From Limnomonas spitsbergensis (taxonomy: Eukaryota; Chlorophyta; Chlorophyceae; Chlamydomonadales), in NCBI GenBank assembly GCA_037349105.1, contig JAYJMM010000110.1, positions 2,666,001 to 2,730,000 on the forward strand: a stretch of DNA of 64,000 bases, written 5' to 3'. A program made the position numbers and the translations under genes. How positions within the stretch are numbered: the stretch's first letter is position 1; each line of letters opens with the position of its first letter. Shown here piece after piece: positions 12,022-24,800 of the stretch. A model generated the notes under the pieces. That model had not been told where the DNA came from. It did not search any database and saw only the letters and a program-made list of their open reading frames with translations.

Positions 12022-15000
12022 CTAAAAGAAAGACACCGGCACGTGCCCGCTGTCGTCGTCACCGTCGCTGTCATCGCTACCCTCCCCGTCCTCGTCATCT
12101 TCGTCGCCGTACTCCAGCCCCAGCAAACTGACTCCCCGCGCCCCATCATGATCCCCGCCGTCCCCGTCCCCCGCTGGCTCCTCCCGTGTCCCGGCCCGCC
12201 CGCCTGCTGCCTCGAGCGGCGACACGGCCGCCTGGACCTCGTCAGAATCCTCGTCAGACGAGCCATCTTCTTCCTCGTCGTCATCATCGTCCTCCCCCAC
12301 GGTGGCCGGCCGGGAGGTTGGCGCGGCAATGCTCGGGGGCACCCAGCCTGCACATCCACATCACACTGCATTTACAAACAGTTTTCGCTTCTCTGCGTAA
12401 AATATGAAACCGTCCTTGCGTGGCCCAATGATATTTATTTTTTCTTTTTTTCCTTCTTCCTCCTTTTTGTATTTCTTCCTTCTTTTATTCTCTTCCCCTG
12501 CTCTTCCCCTCCTCCTCCTCCCCTATGACCCTAGGTCTGGAGCCGGGCATGGCGATGCTCGTGGGTACCCAGCCTGCACATTATTTTAATAATATAGATA
12601 CCAGTACCATGCTCTCATTTCGCATTGCCGATCGACCTAATTTACGTTAGCGAGTAGACTAATTTATCAACTGAAAAACATCACATCCGTACAATGTGGT
12701 GTGGATGTGGAGTGTGAACTGCATTGCGATGCTCGTGAGTCTACCCAGCCGCTGATCTATTCACACACACGTCCAAACCACACCCACCCCAACCCCGACC
12801 CACCGCCTATGCTGAGCGGTCCGTCCTCCCCACCCCGTGCCAGGGCAACCCGCTCGGCATGAGACAGCACCACCTCCTTTCTCCCTTGAGGCGCCTGCTC
12901 CTGCTGCTGCTGCTGCCGGTGCTTCTTGTTGGGGTCTTTCTGACCCTGCTGCTGCTGCTGGCTACCTGAACCACCTGCAGGAGGTGTAGCAGCGGGAGCT
13001 GCAAGCAAAGGGGACAGGTTTTATGTTAAGCAGTACAAGCTGCAAGCAAGGTTTTATGTTGTGGTCTTTCTGCAGCTGCTGCTTGCTCCCAAAACCACCC
13101 GGGGGAGTGGTAGCAGCGGGAGCTGCAAGCAGGGGGGGCGAGTTTTATGTTGAGCAGTATGAGCTGCAAGCCAGGCCTTATGTTGGGGTGTTTCTGCTGT
13201 TTGCTGTTGGGGTATTTTTCTGTTTGGGTGTTTTTGTTCTGCCCCTGCTGCTGCTCTCCCCCTGAACTACAAGGGCAACAGCAGGAGCTGCAAGCAAGGG
13301 GACATGTTTAATGTTTGGGGTTCAGGGGCAACAGTATGAGCTGCACGCCAGGCTTTGAGTGGGGTCTTTTTGCAGCTGCTGCTGGCTCCCTGAACCATCC
13401 GCAGCCGGGGCAGCGGCAGGAGCAGTTGCAAGCAAGGGTTACGGGTTCAGGGCAGCAGCATGAGCAAACCCCAAACCTTAACTCCGACCCCAAACCTAAA
13501 CCCCAACTCCATACATGAAACCTGCCCCCTGCAGAATGGGCTGCAAGCAAGGGGGCAAGGATAATAATTTAGGGTCTAAATTTAGGGGCAGCAAGCCAGG
13601 CTTCTATCCAGGTATTTCTGCAACAGCTGATAGCTCGCTGCACCACCCAAACTGGGGCAGCGGCAAGAGCTACAAGCAAGGGGAGATGGTTTCACACTTA
13701 GAGCCCAGGAGCAACAGTACGAGCTGCAAGCCAGGCTTTATGTTGGCGTCTTTCCGCAGCTCCTGCTGACTCCCAAAACCACCTGGGGGAGGTGTAGCAG
13801 CGGGAGCTGCAAGCAAAGGGGACAGGTTTCATGCTAAGCAGTATGAGCTGCAAGCCAGGCTTTATGTTGGGGTGTTTCTGCTGTCCGCTGTTGGGGTATT
13901 TTGCTGTTGGGGTCTTTTCGTTATTTCTGCCCCTGCTGCTGCTCTCCCCTTATTTATGCGGTTTTCCCTTAACCACCTGCAACAGGGGCAACAGCCGAAG
14001 CTACAAGCGAGAGGGCACAATTAATGTTTGTGGTTCAGGGGCAACAGTATGAGGTGCAAGCAGGGGGCTTTATTTTGGGGTGTTTCTGCAGCTGCTACTG
14101 ACTCCCAAAACCACCCGCAGCTGGGGCAGCGGAAAGAGCTACAAGCAAGGGCGGCAGCTTTCATGTTTGGGGTTCAGGGGCCGCAGATTGGCAGCAGCGG
14201 AAGGGGGCTGATTTCATGTTGAGATTTCAGGGGCAGCAGTACGAGCTGCAAGCAAGGCTTTATGCTGGGGCAGCAAAAAGAGGTACAAGCAAGGGCGGCA
14301 GCTGTCACGTTTGGGGTTCAGGGGCCGCAGATTGGCAGCAGCGGGAGGGGGCTGGTTTTATATTAAGGGTTCAGGGTCGGCAGTACGAGATGCAAGCAAA
14401 GGGGCTTAATGGCGGGTGTTCTCGCAGCTGCCGCTGGCTGCCTGGCTTCATGAACCACACGCAGCCGGGGCGGCAGAACGAGCTAGCAGCAGGGATTGGG
14501 AGGTAATGTGTAAAAGACGGAGCTTCAAGAAGTGGGGGCTTATAATAGCAGCAGAGCTGCAGCAAGAGGAGCTAAACATTAAGGGACAGAGTTAAGGGCA
14601 GATGAAGGAGCAACAAACGAGGGCTCAGGGTTCAGGGCAAAAGCAGCAATATCAGCGAGAGCTGCAAGTAAGAATTAGGAGTTACTAGCAGTAGAAGTAC
14701 TTGCACGCAAGGGTTAAGGGCCACAGGAAGAGCTGTAAACAAGGTTTCAGGGCCACAGGAGGAGATGCGGGTAAGGGTGTACGGCCATAGCCCAAAGGAG
14801 GAGCTGTATGCAAGGGTTCAGGGTTCAAGACCACAGGAGGAGCTGCATGCAAGGGCTCATGGCTTAGGCAATAGACTAGCCTGCGCACCAATACCTTAAC
14901 CCCATCCTCACTTATCCTCACCTGGCAGCTGCTGCCGGCGGCCCCCTGTACCATCATCCCGAAGACAACGCCCTCAACCCTAAGCCGTCGACATCAATCC

Positions 15001-17453
15001 TGCAAACCGAAACCTCAACGCCATTCTACTGATCCTCGTCTGGCGGCTGCAGCCGGCGGAGCCCGGACCTCAACCTTGCTTCAAATTCCTCGCTGCCGCA
15101 CCCAGCGTCAAGAAGTCAGGGCTCACTCTGCCTACACCCTACACCCCACCCTGAACAATCCTCATCTGGCGGCTGCTGCCGGCGTGGCCCTTCACCCTCA
15201 ACCCCAAGCGGTTGACACAAACCCTGCGCACAGGAACCTAAATCCGTCCTCACCGATCTTCATTCGGCAATCTTCATTTGGCAGCTGCTGCCAGTGACCC
15301 CCTTAACCCTCAAACTTAAGCCGGCGCCTTCAACCTTCAGCGATTGACATCGGCCCCCGACCCTCCCCTGTGTGTCGAGTTCCACGGTGCCGCGTCTGGC
15401 CTCTAGTAAGGGTTTAAGGCGCCCTCCACCTGAACCCCATCCTCACCTATTCTCATCTGACGGCTGCTGCCGGCGGCCCCTGACCCTCCCCCGTGCGTCG
15501 AGTTCCATGCCGCCGCGCCCAGCGCCGCCTCTGCGACGTCGTTGTGTACTGACATGCGCTGCCGTCGCGCCGCCTCGGCCAGCTGCTTCTCGATGGCCTT
15601 ACGGTGGACAGGGCCCGCTTCGTGCTGCCGGTGCAAGGCCTCGCTGCCAAAGCTCGCCTGCCACACAGCGACAGTGGGGAGGGAGTTATATCAGCAGGAG
15701 GGAGGAAGTAGCGGGATGGATAGATGGACAGGGCCTACTTCGTGCTGCCGGTGCAACGCCTTGCTACCAAAGTTTGCCTGCCATACTGCGGGGGGGGGGG
15801 TGGAGAGGGGAAATCAGCGGGAAGGGGAACCAACGGGAGAATAGCAGGGTAGCCTCATGGACAGTGCCTGCCCTGCACTGCCGGTGCAGCAACTTGCTGC
15901 CGAAGCTCACCTGTCGCTCAGCGGTGGAGAGGGGGGACTGATCAGTGGGAGGGGGGGAGGCGGCAGGGGAGTGATCAGTGGGAGGAGGGGGGAGGCAGCA
16001 GAGGCGGATTGATGGACCGGGTCTCGGTGATAACTCAGCGGGGTGGGTGGGTGGTTCAACCCCAAGAGTACAGCCCGAGGGTACATCTCAGGAGTCTCAA
16101 AGGAGTTAACTCGGGTCACACCCTGAAGGGAGTTAGGGCACACCTCAGGGGCATGCTTTGGGGCCTAAGGAATAAATAAATAAGTTACCTATGCCCTGAG
16201 GCGTAGATTGGAAGCCACACTAGGCCACTGCCCGGTCTTTCCCAAAGAGGATCTGGCAAATCATCGCCAGATTTTAACGAGGACGTCACTACGCTCTCCT
16301 GACTCAGCGCTCGGGGGCATACTCCAGCCCCACGGATTGAAAAAGTGTCCATAGACAGAATCATGTAGGAGTTCACCTCTGGGTATACCTTGGTGCTAAG
16401 CATGGGTGTCATGCATGGGCGTTCTGCATGGGAGCCATGCACGGGTGTGATGCATGGGTGTTCTGCATGGGAGCTATGCGTGGATGTTATACATGGGAGC
16501 CATGCATAGGTGCTATGCTTGGATGTTATGCCTGGGAGCCATGCATGGGTGCTATGCATGAGTGCCATGGAGGTGGTATGGAAAGCTTGGGCGCAGATGG
16601 AGCTTTCATGGGCGCAACCCATATACGTGGTTGCTATGCAATGGCATATGTGTAGATGCATAGACCCTGCTGTTACAACAACTGCTGTGCAGCGCAATCA
16701 CCTGGCATAGGTCACACACAACGACGACTGTCTGCTGTTGCGCAGAGGTTGCAGATATGGCTGCCAGCGCAGCTACCGCTCCTGCAACCCCAGTTTTTGT
16801 CTTTTTCTGGTGCTTCTCATCGTAAATATCCGCAGTGCCTTGGTTAACGGCCTCAACCTGGAGCAGCGCGTGTGATTTAAAAAGGGGAATTCAAACGCGA
16901 CCTGTCTGGTGGGTCGGAACCCTCGAACGTTGGTGACAGGGAAGGCATATAGGACTCACAGTTCGCTGCGCTCGATCTGTCTGTCGTCTCTTCTCGCGCC
17001 TCTCAAGAGTTTTTTTAAGCTGCTCGGCCTGCTCGTGCAGTGGGGCGCTTTGCATGCCTCGCATTATATCTTTGGTTCTCTCGACAGCACTGATGAGATG
17101 GGGATCGCGTTAATACAGTGTGAGTATATGAACCTGTGATGTCCTCAAGCGACAATCGGCATGGACAGTTCACGGAGACGATCCACTTAGCGCGCAGTGC
17201 TGTGGGTCCTTGTTCGTCCTGGTCACACTTTTCAGCTGCCACAGCGGCTTTGGAGTTGCCATTCGCTGCGGATGTATCTTAAGCTGGTGATTGTTATAAA
17301 TATTGTCGTGCCATAATTAAAAAAAAATCTACCAGTCAGGTGAAAGGCATCCATCGGATGTTTCCCTCTAGATTGCCATCGCCTGCCGCTGAACAGCATG
17401 CCTACATCATAAAGGCATTTCAAACCTGATGTCGGCCCGAACCCCGAGGCCAT
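12022..17453 (-). CDS. Unrecognised charged protein with Gln-rich segment and acidic C-terminus
   Basis: Seven minus-strand exons can be joined in one frame: 17453-17426, 17265-17174, about 17089-16960, 16857-16777, 15657-15447, 12998-12804 and 12347-12022, giving about 350 residues. The N-terminus is MASGFGPTSANGNSKAAVAA. A basic helical stretch follows (HEQAEQLKKTLERREKRRQ), then ADIYDEKHQKKTKTG, a second helical block (HRKAIEKQLAEAARRQRMS then VHNDVAEAALGAAAWNSTH), Q/K-rich sequence, EVVLSHAERVALARGG and WVPPSIAAP. A long Asp/Glu tail ends VPVSFF. I do not recognise the family; the composition suggests a nuclear protein, which is only inference. Frame continuity across the last three exons is exact. 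The junction between exons 2 and 3 (weak donor GTGAAC) is unresolved and further exons could lie between 15660 and 16770. Confidence 0.6.
12550..12760 (-). repeat. Copies of the last-exon acceptor of the unrecognised gene
   Basis: Two diverged copies, near 12550-12580 and 12725-12755, of the acceptor and first bases of the terminal exon (TGCAG then GCTGGGT). They lie upstream of the true junction at 12347 on the minus strand. The intervening intron is otherwise T-rich on the plus strand. Confidence 0.6.
13002..14500 (-). repeat. Long array of acceptor-like copies (GAGCTGCAAGCA words)
   Basis: The intron between the fifth and sixth exons of the unrecognised gene holds about fifteen degenerate units with AGCGGGAGCTGCAAGCAAGG. 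On the minus strand each reads as CTTGCAG plus CTCCCGCT, the true acceptor of the exon at 12998. Several units also repeat the downstream Q/G-coding part (CTGCTGCTGGCTCCC). Confidence 0.7.
14690..15446 (-). repeat. Copies of a donor junction of the unrecognised gene
   Basis: Downstream (minus strand) of the exon ending at 15447 are five decayed copies of its last ~50 bases and the GTGAGGATGG donor. They lie around 14905-14945, 15030-15065, 15165-15185, 15255-15300 and 15356-15400, each marked by GGCTGCTGCCGGC words. Confidence 0.7.
15700..15930 (-). repeat. Two copies of the acceptor and start of the 15657 exon
   Basis: On the minus strand two successive copies, with mismatches, of the TGGCAG acceptor and the exon start coding ASFGSEALHRQH lie upstream of the real exon, spaced 120-140 bases apart. 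The nearer copy is better preserved. Confidence 0.75.
16390..16640. repeat. Degenerate ATGCATGGG repeat block
   Basis: Short units built of ATGCATGGGTG and ATGGGAGCCATGC recur about ten times, giving open but meaningless frames. It probably lies within an intron of the unrecognised minus-strand gene. Confidence 0.7.
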
Positions 17454-17796
17454 GCATCCATGGCCGCTACAGCCACAAGGTCCCGCAAGCATGGACGACC
17501 ACAGGACAGCAGCCAGGGTGGTTCCTGCGTCAGCGCAGCACATATCAGGTCAGTTTCAAAAACTTCAAACCTCATTCACGCCGCACCACTCATCTTGCAC
17601 TAAACCGGCAGCACTCATGCTGCACCACTACATGCACCACTCCATGCTACACCATTCCTGCTGCGCCTAGCGCGGGCGCCTTCCCCTCCACATGGCGTGC
17701 ATGCCTGGACCGGCCTACGATGTGGGCAGTGCATGGTGGCATGCCATGTCCCAATGCAACAAAGCCCGGCATCTTCGCCGCACATTCGCAGCCCTG

Positions 17797-18400
17797 GACT
17801 TGCATACCTCATGCCATTGCAATGCACTTGCCATGCGGTTGCCATGCTGTTGCCTTGCATTTGTCATGCGTTTGAAATGCCCTTGCCGTGTCTTTGCCAT
17901 GCGTTTCCCATGTGTATGGCCATGCATTCACAGCCCTTGCCTAGCATTTATCATGCGTTTGCAATTCGTTCCCATACGTATCCCATGTGTTTGGCCATGC
18001 GTTCGCAGCCCTTGCCTTGCATCTGCCATGCCTTTGCCTTGCACTGACCATGATTTCGCCATGTGTTCCGCCATGCGTTCGCAGCCCTTGCCTTGCATCT
18101 GCCATGCCTTTGCCTTGCACTGGCCATGATTTTGCCATGCGTTCCGCCATGCGTTCGCAGCCCTTGCCTTGCATCTGCCATGCCTTTGCCTTGCACTGAC
18201 CATGATTTCGCCATGTGTTCCGCCATGCGTTCGCAGCCCTTGCCTTGCATCTGCCATGCCTTTGCCTTGCACTGGCCATGATTTTGCCATGCGTTCCGCC
18301 ATGCGTTCGCAGCCCTTGCCTTGCATCTGCCATGCCTTTGCCTTGCACTGGCCATGATTTTGCCATGCGTTCCGCCATGCCATGCCATTGCAGTGCGCTC
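17797..18400. repeat. CATG-rich satellite with 76-base units
   Basis: From about 18002 five near-identical 76-base units start with TTCGCAGCCCTTGCC. Upstream (17797-17960) the same words (TTGCCATGCG) occur in shorter, more decayed units. All six frames contain repeat-encoded open frames, none resembling a protein. Confidence 0.85.
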
Positions 18401-18868
18401 GCTATGTCTTTCCCAGCAGCCCTTGCCTTGCATTTGTCAGTGCACTTGCCATGCGTTTCTCAAGCATTTGGCCATGCGTACGCAGCGTCTGGACACCCAC
18501 GGCCAGCCATGGCGCATCTGTTCTTACAGAGAACCCAGCGCTGAAGCAGCAGCGCTGTCCTACCGATCAAACAACGGAGGCGACGGCGTCAGATATCTCA
18601 AGCTGCAGGTGATTTCCCAGGTGCTGCCAGCCCTGCCAGCCTGCCATTGTGTCGCGCACATCAGCTACTATTTAGCTACTAGTGCAGCTGTGTTGTAGCT
18701 GAATAGCAGCCCTGCTGCTTGAGCCGCTGCCAAGGCTGGGTCCCAGCCGGCCCAATCGTGGCCGCCCAGCCTTTCAAAGATGGCCTTGCTCGCACTTCAA
18801 TAATTTAAATAAACAATGCAGTCCACCCTCAAAGTTTCGCTCAGCCAACACCTGCCATCCACACATCC

Positions 18869-21800
18869 ATGCCTGCACCGTTCACACTTTCCCCCATTTC
18901 CCCCTGGATGCGTCAGGCCGTGGAGGATAACACGACAATGCTCTCGGGCACTGGCAGCAGTAACAGCAGCAACAACTGCAGCAGCAACAGCAACAATAGC
19001 AGCCACAACAACAACAGCAACAAGAGCAACGGCAGCAGCAACAGCGCCTATGATATTCAGCTGCAATCCCAGGATGGGGAGGAGGCCCTCCTGGCGCTCT
19101 CGGGCGCTGGCAGTAGCAGCAACGATAGCAGCAACGATAGCAGCAACAGCAGCAACGGCAGCAACGGCAGCAACAGCAGCAACAGCAGCAACGGGAGCAA
19201 CAGCAGCAACAGCAGCAACGGCAGCAACGGCAGCAACGGCAGCATGAGCGCCGATGATTGCCAGCTGGAATCCCAGAGCCGAGCGCTGACGTTCCTGATC
19301 CGCACCGCAAGCAGCATCGACGAGCTGCAGGGTCTCCTGCACCGGGCGCAGCCGCAGCAGCACCTCAACGTCATCCACCTGACGGCCGCTGTCAGCAGGA
19401 TCTCTGAGATGATGCAGGAAGAGGCGGTGACGCAAGCAGCGGGCGCGCTGCGCCGGGAGCCGCTCCCGGATCCGGGCGGGAGCGAGGCGGCTGGCGGCGG
19501 TAACCAAGGCGGCAGATCGGCGTGCGAGCCCGGCGACGGCGGCAGCAGGAGAGGTAGCAGCAGCAGCAGCAGCAGCGGCCGGCCGGTCACCGCCGCCATC
19601 ACCGCCACGGCTTCTTCTGTTGCTCCCGCGACAGCATCTCGGGCTTCTCCTGTTCCTGGTGACGACTGTGATGACGGCAGCAGCAGCAGCAGCGACAGTG
19701 GCAGTAGCAGCAGTAGCAGCAGTAGCAGCAGTGGCGGCGTTGGCGAGGGTGGCGATGGCAGTGGGGAAGGTACAGCAGCGTCATTTGTCTCCCATCCCAT
19801 CACTGCCTCCTCCTTGGAGTCGTCCGGGTCTATGGGGGAGGGCTGGCCTGGTCTGCCTGTAGATACGCCGCCACAGCAGCAGCAGCAGCTGGAGCTGCAG
19901 CAGCAGCAGCAGCAGCAAGAGCAACAACAGCAGCAGCAACCATGGCAGTGGACACGGGTGCCACCGCCGCCGCAGCAGGAGCTGCAACAACAGTTGCAGC
20001 AGCACAAACATTCGCCGCCGCTGGAACAGCAGCAGTGGCGGGGCAGGCCGCTTCTGAGCCACTCCGGCCCGCTGCTCTCGTGGCTGCTCGACACTATCAA
20101 GGGCGAGATGCTGCACGGCCCGACCCTGCAGCCGAGCTGCCTGGCCAACCTGCTGCATGCGCTGGGCCGCATGCGCCACAACGATTCCCAGCTACCGGCG
20201 CTCGCAACGGGACGCCTCACGGAGGATGTGCTGAGGACATGCAGCGCGCGGAACTTGGCGAACATCGCATGGGGGCTGGCGCGCATGGGATACCGCCCGA
20301 CCAGGGAGTGGGTGAGTGGGTGGGGGCGCTGTTTATTGGTGAACGTTGCATGGGGGCGGAGGCGCATGGGGTATCGCCCGACCAGGTGGGGGGTGGGGGG
20401 CTGGTAGTTTTTTAACATGGTATGGGGGCTAGCTTGTCTTGAGCACGGCCCAGAGATGATCTGGGTGGGTGTGCGGGGGGGGGGCGGGGCAGCCACCAGT
20501 TGGCCGACTGGCATCAAAACCTGTGGCCAGTGGGTCAAGCAACAGGTCTTCCTCCAGCAGGACCCCTCCGTCGCAAGCGGGGCTGTAGGTGACGGGCTGT
20601 AGCTGAAATTTAGCTGACGGTATGTAGCTGAATTTGGCCAGAAATATAGCTGGAGATATGTAGCTGACAGGATGTAGCTGAGATGTAGCTGATGGGGTGT
20701 AGCTAAAATCCATCTGACAGGCATCGAGCCAACACTGCTATGTGTGTGCCTAGTGTTCCGGCCGAACTGGTGGCTGCCTTAATCTACGCCTCAGGGCACA
20801 TTGTTCTGTGTGTATTTATATATTATGCCGTGCCATATTTGAATTAAATGCTTATTGATTGCTCCTCCAAGTTAGAAAAAAACTATCGATTTCTGACTGA
20901 AACTGGTGATGGAAAGGGATGAATCCCTTTCCTCTTAACAACGTCATTTGGAGGGAATGCTAGTCGAATCTACTGTACGACCCCGCTCTCTATGTACCTG
21001 TGCTACTGTGGCTTCCGTTATCCACGCCCCAAGGCGAATTATTATTCATCCATTAAATATAAATTGACCAATATTCATTTATGAAATAAACATTTACATT
21101 TATTACCGGTATACAATTCCGCTCTGTGTGTGCCTGTGCCCCTCAGGTCGTCTGTTTCTGCAACGCGTCTGGCGACACGCTGCTGTCAGCGCATCTGCTC
21201 ACTGACCACCGTCTGCCCCTAGTGTCGCCTGTCGACACCCCCAAAATCTACGGACGCGGGCAAGGGCTGCCCACCGAAAAGCCATCCTACTCCCGCCTCA
21301 GTGCAGAGCCGCCAGCTGTGAGCCATGTGCCCCATGGTCACCGGCAGGAGCCGCTCGCCAGCAGGGGAGCTGAGGATCAGCAGATCAGCGGGCCTGCCTC
21401 GCCGATGCATGGCTCGACCCAGGCGCCTTGGTCCGCAGCGGCCTCCGGAGAGGAGGGGGAGGAGGGCGGCGGCAGCGGCGCTGCCGCTGACGCGCCGCTG
21501 AGTGACGCAGGGCGCGTGGCTGCGGTTTCGGTGCTCCTGTGGTCCTTTGCGCGGCTCGGCGTACACCCGCCAGCTTGGTGGCTGGGCGCGGCCAAGGCCG
21601 CGGTGCTTTTGCTGGCGCCGGCCGCGAAGCCGAAGGAGCTAGCCATGTCGATATGGGCGCTGGGCAAGTGCCGCGTCCAGGCCTCGGAGGCGGAGCTTTC
21701 GGCCCTCGCTGAGCGCTTCCTTCCGGATGAGAAAGACCCTTTCTCATCGACAGCAGGGATGTTGCGGAGACTCACGGTGTCAACGTCTCCCCAGCCGCGC

Positions 21801-24800
21801 TCGTTTTCGAGATCCGGACCTGGATCTGGATCTGGATCCGGATACACAAGTGTAGGCATGGAGCAGCTGGGGCCCGCCGAGATCTCCGCTCTACTCAGCG
21901 GGCTCACGTCCATGCATTACAACCCGCCGCCGCGCTGGCTGCTGGCCCTGCTGCGTCGGACCGAGGCGTGCATCGACGTGCGCCGGTTCCGCGCGCGGGA
22001 CGTCGCGTCGCTGCTGCGCGCGGCGGTTGGGCTTCGGGACAAGCAGAGGCTCCGGCGGCGGTGGTCGCACGTGCAGGTGCATGGCTATGCGGGCCAGGAC
22101 GGGGACTGGGCGGGCGGCGGTGCGCCGCCCAAGGATGAGATGTACCCGGGCGACTGGTTGAGGCAGGTATACTTTCCGCAGCTCACCGGCCAGTTGTTGC
22201 TGATGCGGAGGCACTCGCCGCCCGTCTCGACGTACACCACGCCCGAGCTCGTGCAGGTAAGAGCAGCTGGGAGGCGGGCTAGGGTTGAGTAGGGTTTAGG
22301 GGGCTAGGGTTTAGTAGGGTTTAGGAGGCTAAGGTTTAGGAGGCTAGGGTTTATTAGGGTTTAGGAGGCTAGGGTTTAGTAGGGTTTAGGGGGCTAGGGT
22401 TTAGGGGGGTTTAGTAGGAATAGGGTTTAGGGGGCTAGGGTTTAGTAGGGTTAGGATTTTGGGTACGGGTCAATGTTCATAACACGGAGCACAAGCAAAA
22501 TCTCGTGCAGGTGAGAGCGGCAATGAGGGGGGGGGTGCAGTTCAGGGTTACGGATACGTTGTTTTGTTCAGGACAAGAAGCACCAGCAAGAGCTCGTGCA
22601 GGTGAATGCAGCGGTGAGGCAAGCTAGGTTTTATAATGATTTAGTAGAATTTAGGGGGGGGGGGGGCCAGGGTCGAAGGATCAGGGTTGAGGGCGTGTTT
22701 TAATTAATGAAACACGAGCAGGATATCGTTCAAGTGAGAGCAGTGGGTTAAGGTTGAGGGTTTATGGCATGGTGTCATGTCTCAGACCACAAAATTGTTT
22801 CAGAGAGCTGCGTGGAGGGGTCTGGCTCTTGAAGGTGGGAGCAGAGAGGGATCATCGTGGCCAGGGTTTGACGTATTTTCTTTCTCTTTGGGATTCTTGC
22901 ATAGTGTCCTGCCCGAAGAATGCTTGGACTATCCCCAGATTCTTTTAAGTCATCCCAGATTCCTTTAAAGCATCCCAGATTCCTGTATGGCATCCCAGTT
23001 TCTTTTAAAATATCCCAGATTCCTATGAAGCCTCCCAGATTCCTTAAAAATATCCTGGGTTGTTTAAAACAATCTTAGTTTTGAAGTATTGGCATCTCGG
23101 GCTCTTTAAAATGTTTGAAGATTTTGGGCTCGTACTGGCAATCGAATACGAGAATGATCCTCGTTGCCATTTGTTTTGACACTTTGTTTTCTTCTTGGGT
23201 TTCTTGTGAGGTTTCCCACCAGTGTATTGATTAAAAAGTTCCCCAGATTCCTAAATGCCATCTCAGATTCCTCAAGAACATCCCGGATCATGTTTAACAA
23301 TCTCGGTTGTTTGCGGTACGGAATCTCAGACATCTCGATAATCCAGCTACGCACCGTTATATATTTACAGGATGCTCAAGCTGCACTCTATCCACTCGCT
23401 GTTGAACGAGAGTGCTTGTTTGCCATGATTCAGCTACAACACTGTGCAGTGGAGGCTGATTCAGTCACAGTTCAGATGCGCTCTGCTGAATTCAGGGTGG
23501 TTCAGCCACAATTCAGCCACATAATGATCGATGTAGGGTGCGTAAGTTAAAATTTATTTACGCACGAGTGCTTCAACTATGTGTCAGCTATACGCTGTTT
23601 GATTCGAGGTGATTCAGCCACAGTTCGGATGCACCCTGTTATATGTAGGATGTTTCAGCTACAATTCAGCTACGCAGTGTTGAGTGCAGGGTGTGGTTCA
23701 GCCACAAATCAGCTACACATTGTAAATGTAGCTGAGCTGGGGTAAACACCTCGAGACTCCCGGTTATTGAGTTATTTGAGGTTTGGATACCTTGTGTCTC
23801 CCTCCATGGATGATCTAGCATGTTTCAGCCACAATTCAGCTACCGTTCCCAGGTTTGTGTACATGGTATTTCAGCTACAATTCAGCTACACACTGCACAT
23901 TCAGTGTGCTGCAGCCATCTCTCAGCTACGCACTTTTGCATTCAGCTTTTTCAGCCACAATTCAGCTACACCACGGCCACAACTCAGCCACACCCCTCCC
24001 TGTGTGCATGTTGTGCAGGTTGTGTGGTCGTTGTCTAAATTCGAATTGGCGGTATGGATGCCCGAGGAATGGCTGCAGTACGTCCTACGCAGCTTCATCT
24101 GCGGACCACCTGGGCAGCGTCGCCTGGATCTGGCCAACTCGCAGGTAGTGGGGACTGACACCAACATGTGAAGACGAGAGTAGGATCGGTATATTTCAGA
24201 GAGATCGGGTTTGTAGTTGTAACTTATACGGCATTAATGTATGAAGAATATTATGGGTTGGATGCAGTAAGCCCTTCGCAGCGTCGCCTGGATCTGGCCT
24301 ACCTGCAGGTAGAGGGGAGGTCTACAGGCCCTCAAACGTCAACCCCATTATGCTCTGCGGGGCATAACGAATGTTGCATGCGTTTGTAACCTTCGCCTTA
24401 ACCCAAAGCATATCATTTCCACCCTGAACCCTTAACCCCAGATGCATTATTGTAAACCCTTAACCCTTAACCCCAAATACATCACCGTAACCCTTAACTA
24501 TTGACCCTTAACCCTGAACCCTTAACCCCAAATAAATTACCGTTAACCCTTAACCTTTGACCCTAAACCCTGAACCCTCTTCAGGACATCAAGCTGTGTG
24601 GCCATGTAGTGCTGCGTACAATTGGCCGCCTCCGCCCTCTCCATCAAATCTTGATCCTGATCCATTCAACTTTCACACCCTTCTGCAGTATATCTCCAAC
24701 CTGACTGACGCCTAGGCCAAGCGGCGCTATCGTCCCCCGGCAATGTGGAGCTGCATGCTGCAGAACACCTCCAACCCGCCCCCCCACCTTGAATCTTTAA

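Noticed and set aside
17928..18433. Overlapping open frames of 145-160 codons with QGKGMADARQG repeats on the minus strand
   Set aside because: Encoded by the 76-base satellite; all six frames are open there, so openness has no coding meaning.
19057..20724. 555-codon open frame on the minus strand opposite OPR exon 1
   Set aside because: It is the antisense of Ser/Gln trinucleotide tracts, composed of Leu/Cys/Arg runs, with no family similarity; the plus strand has the clear OPR motifs.
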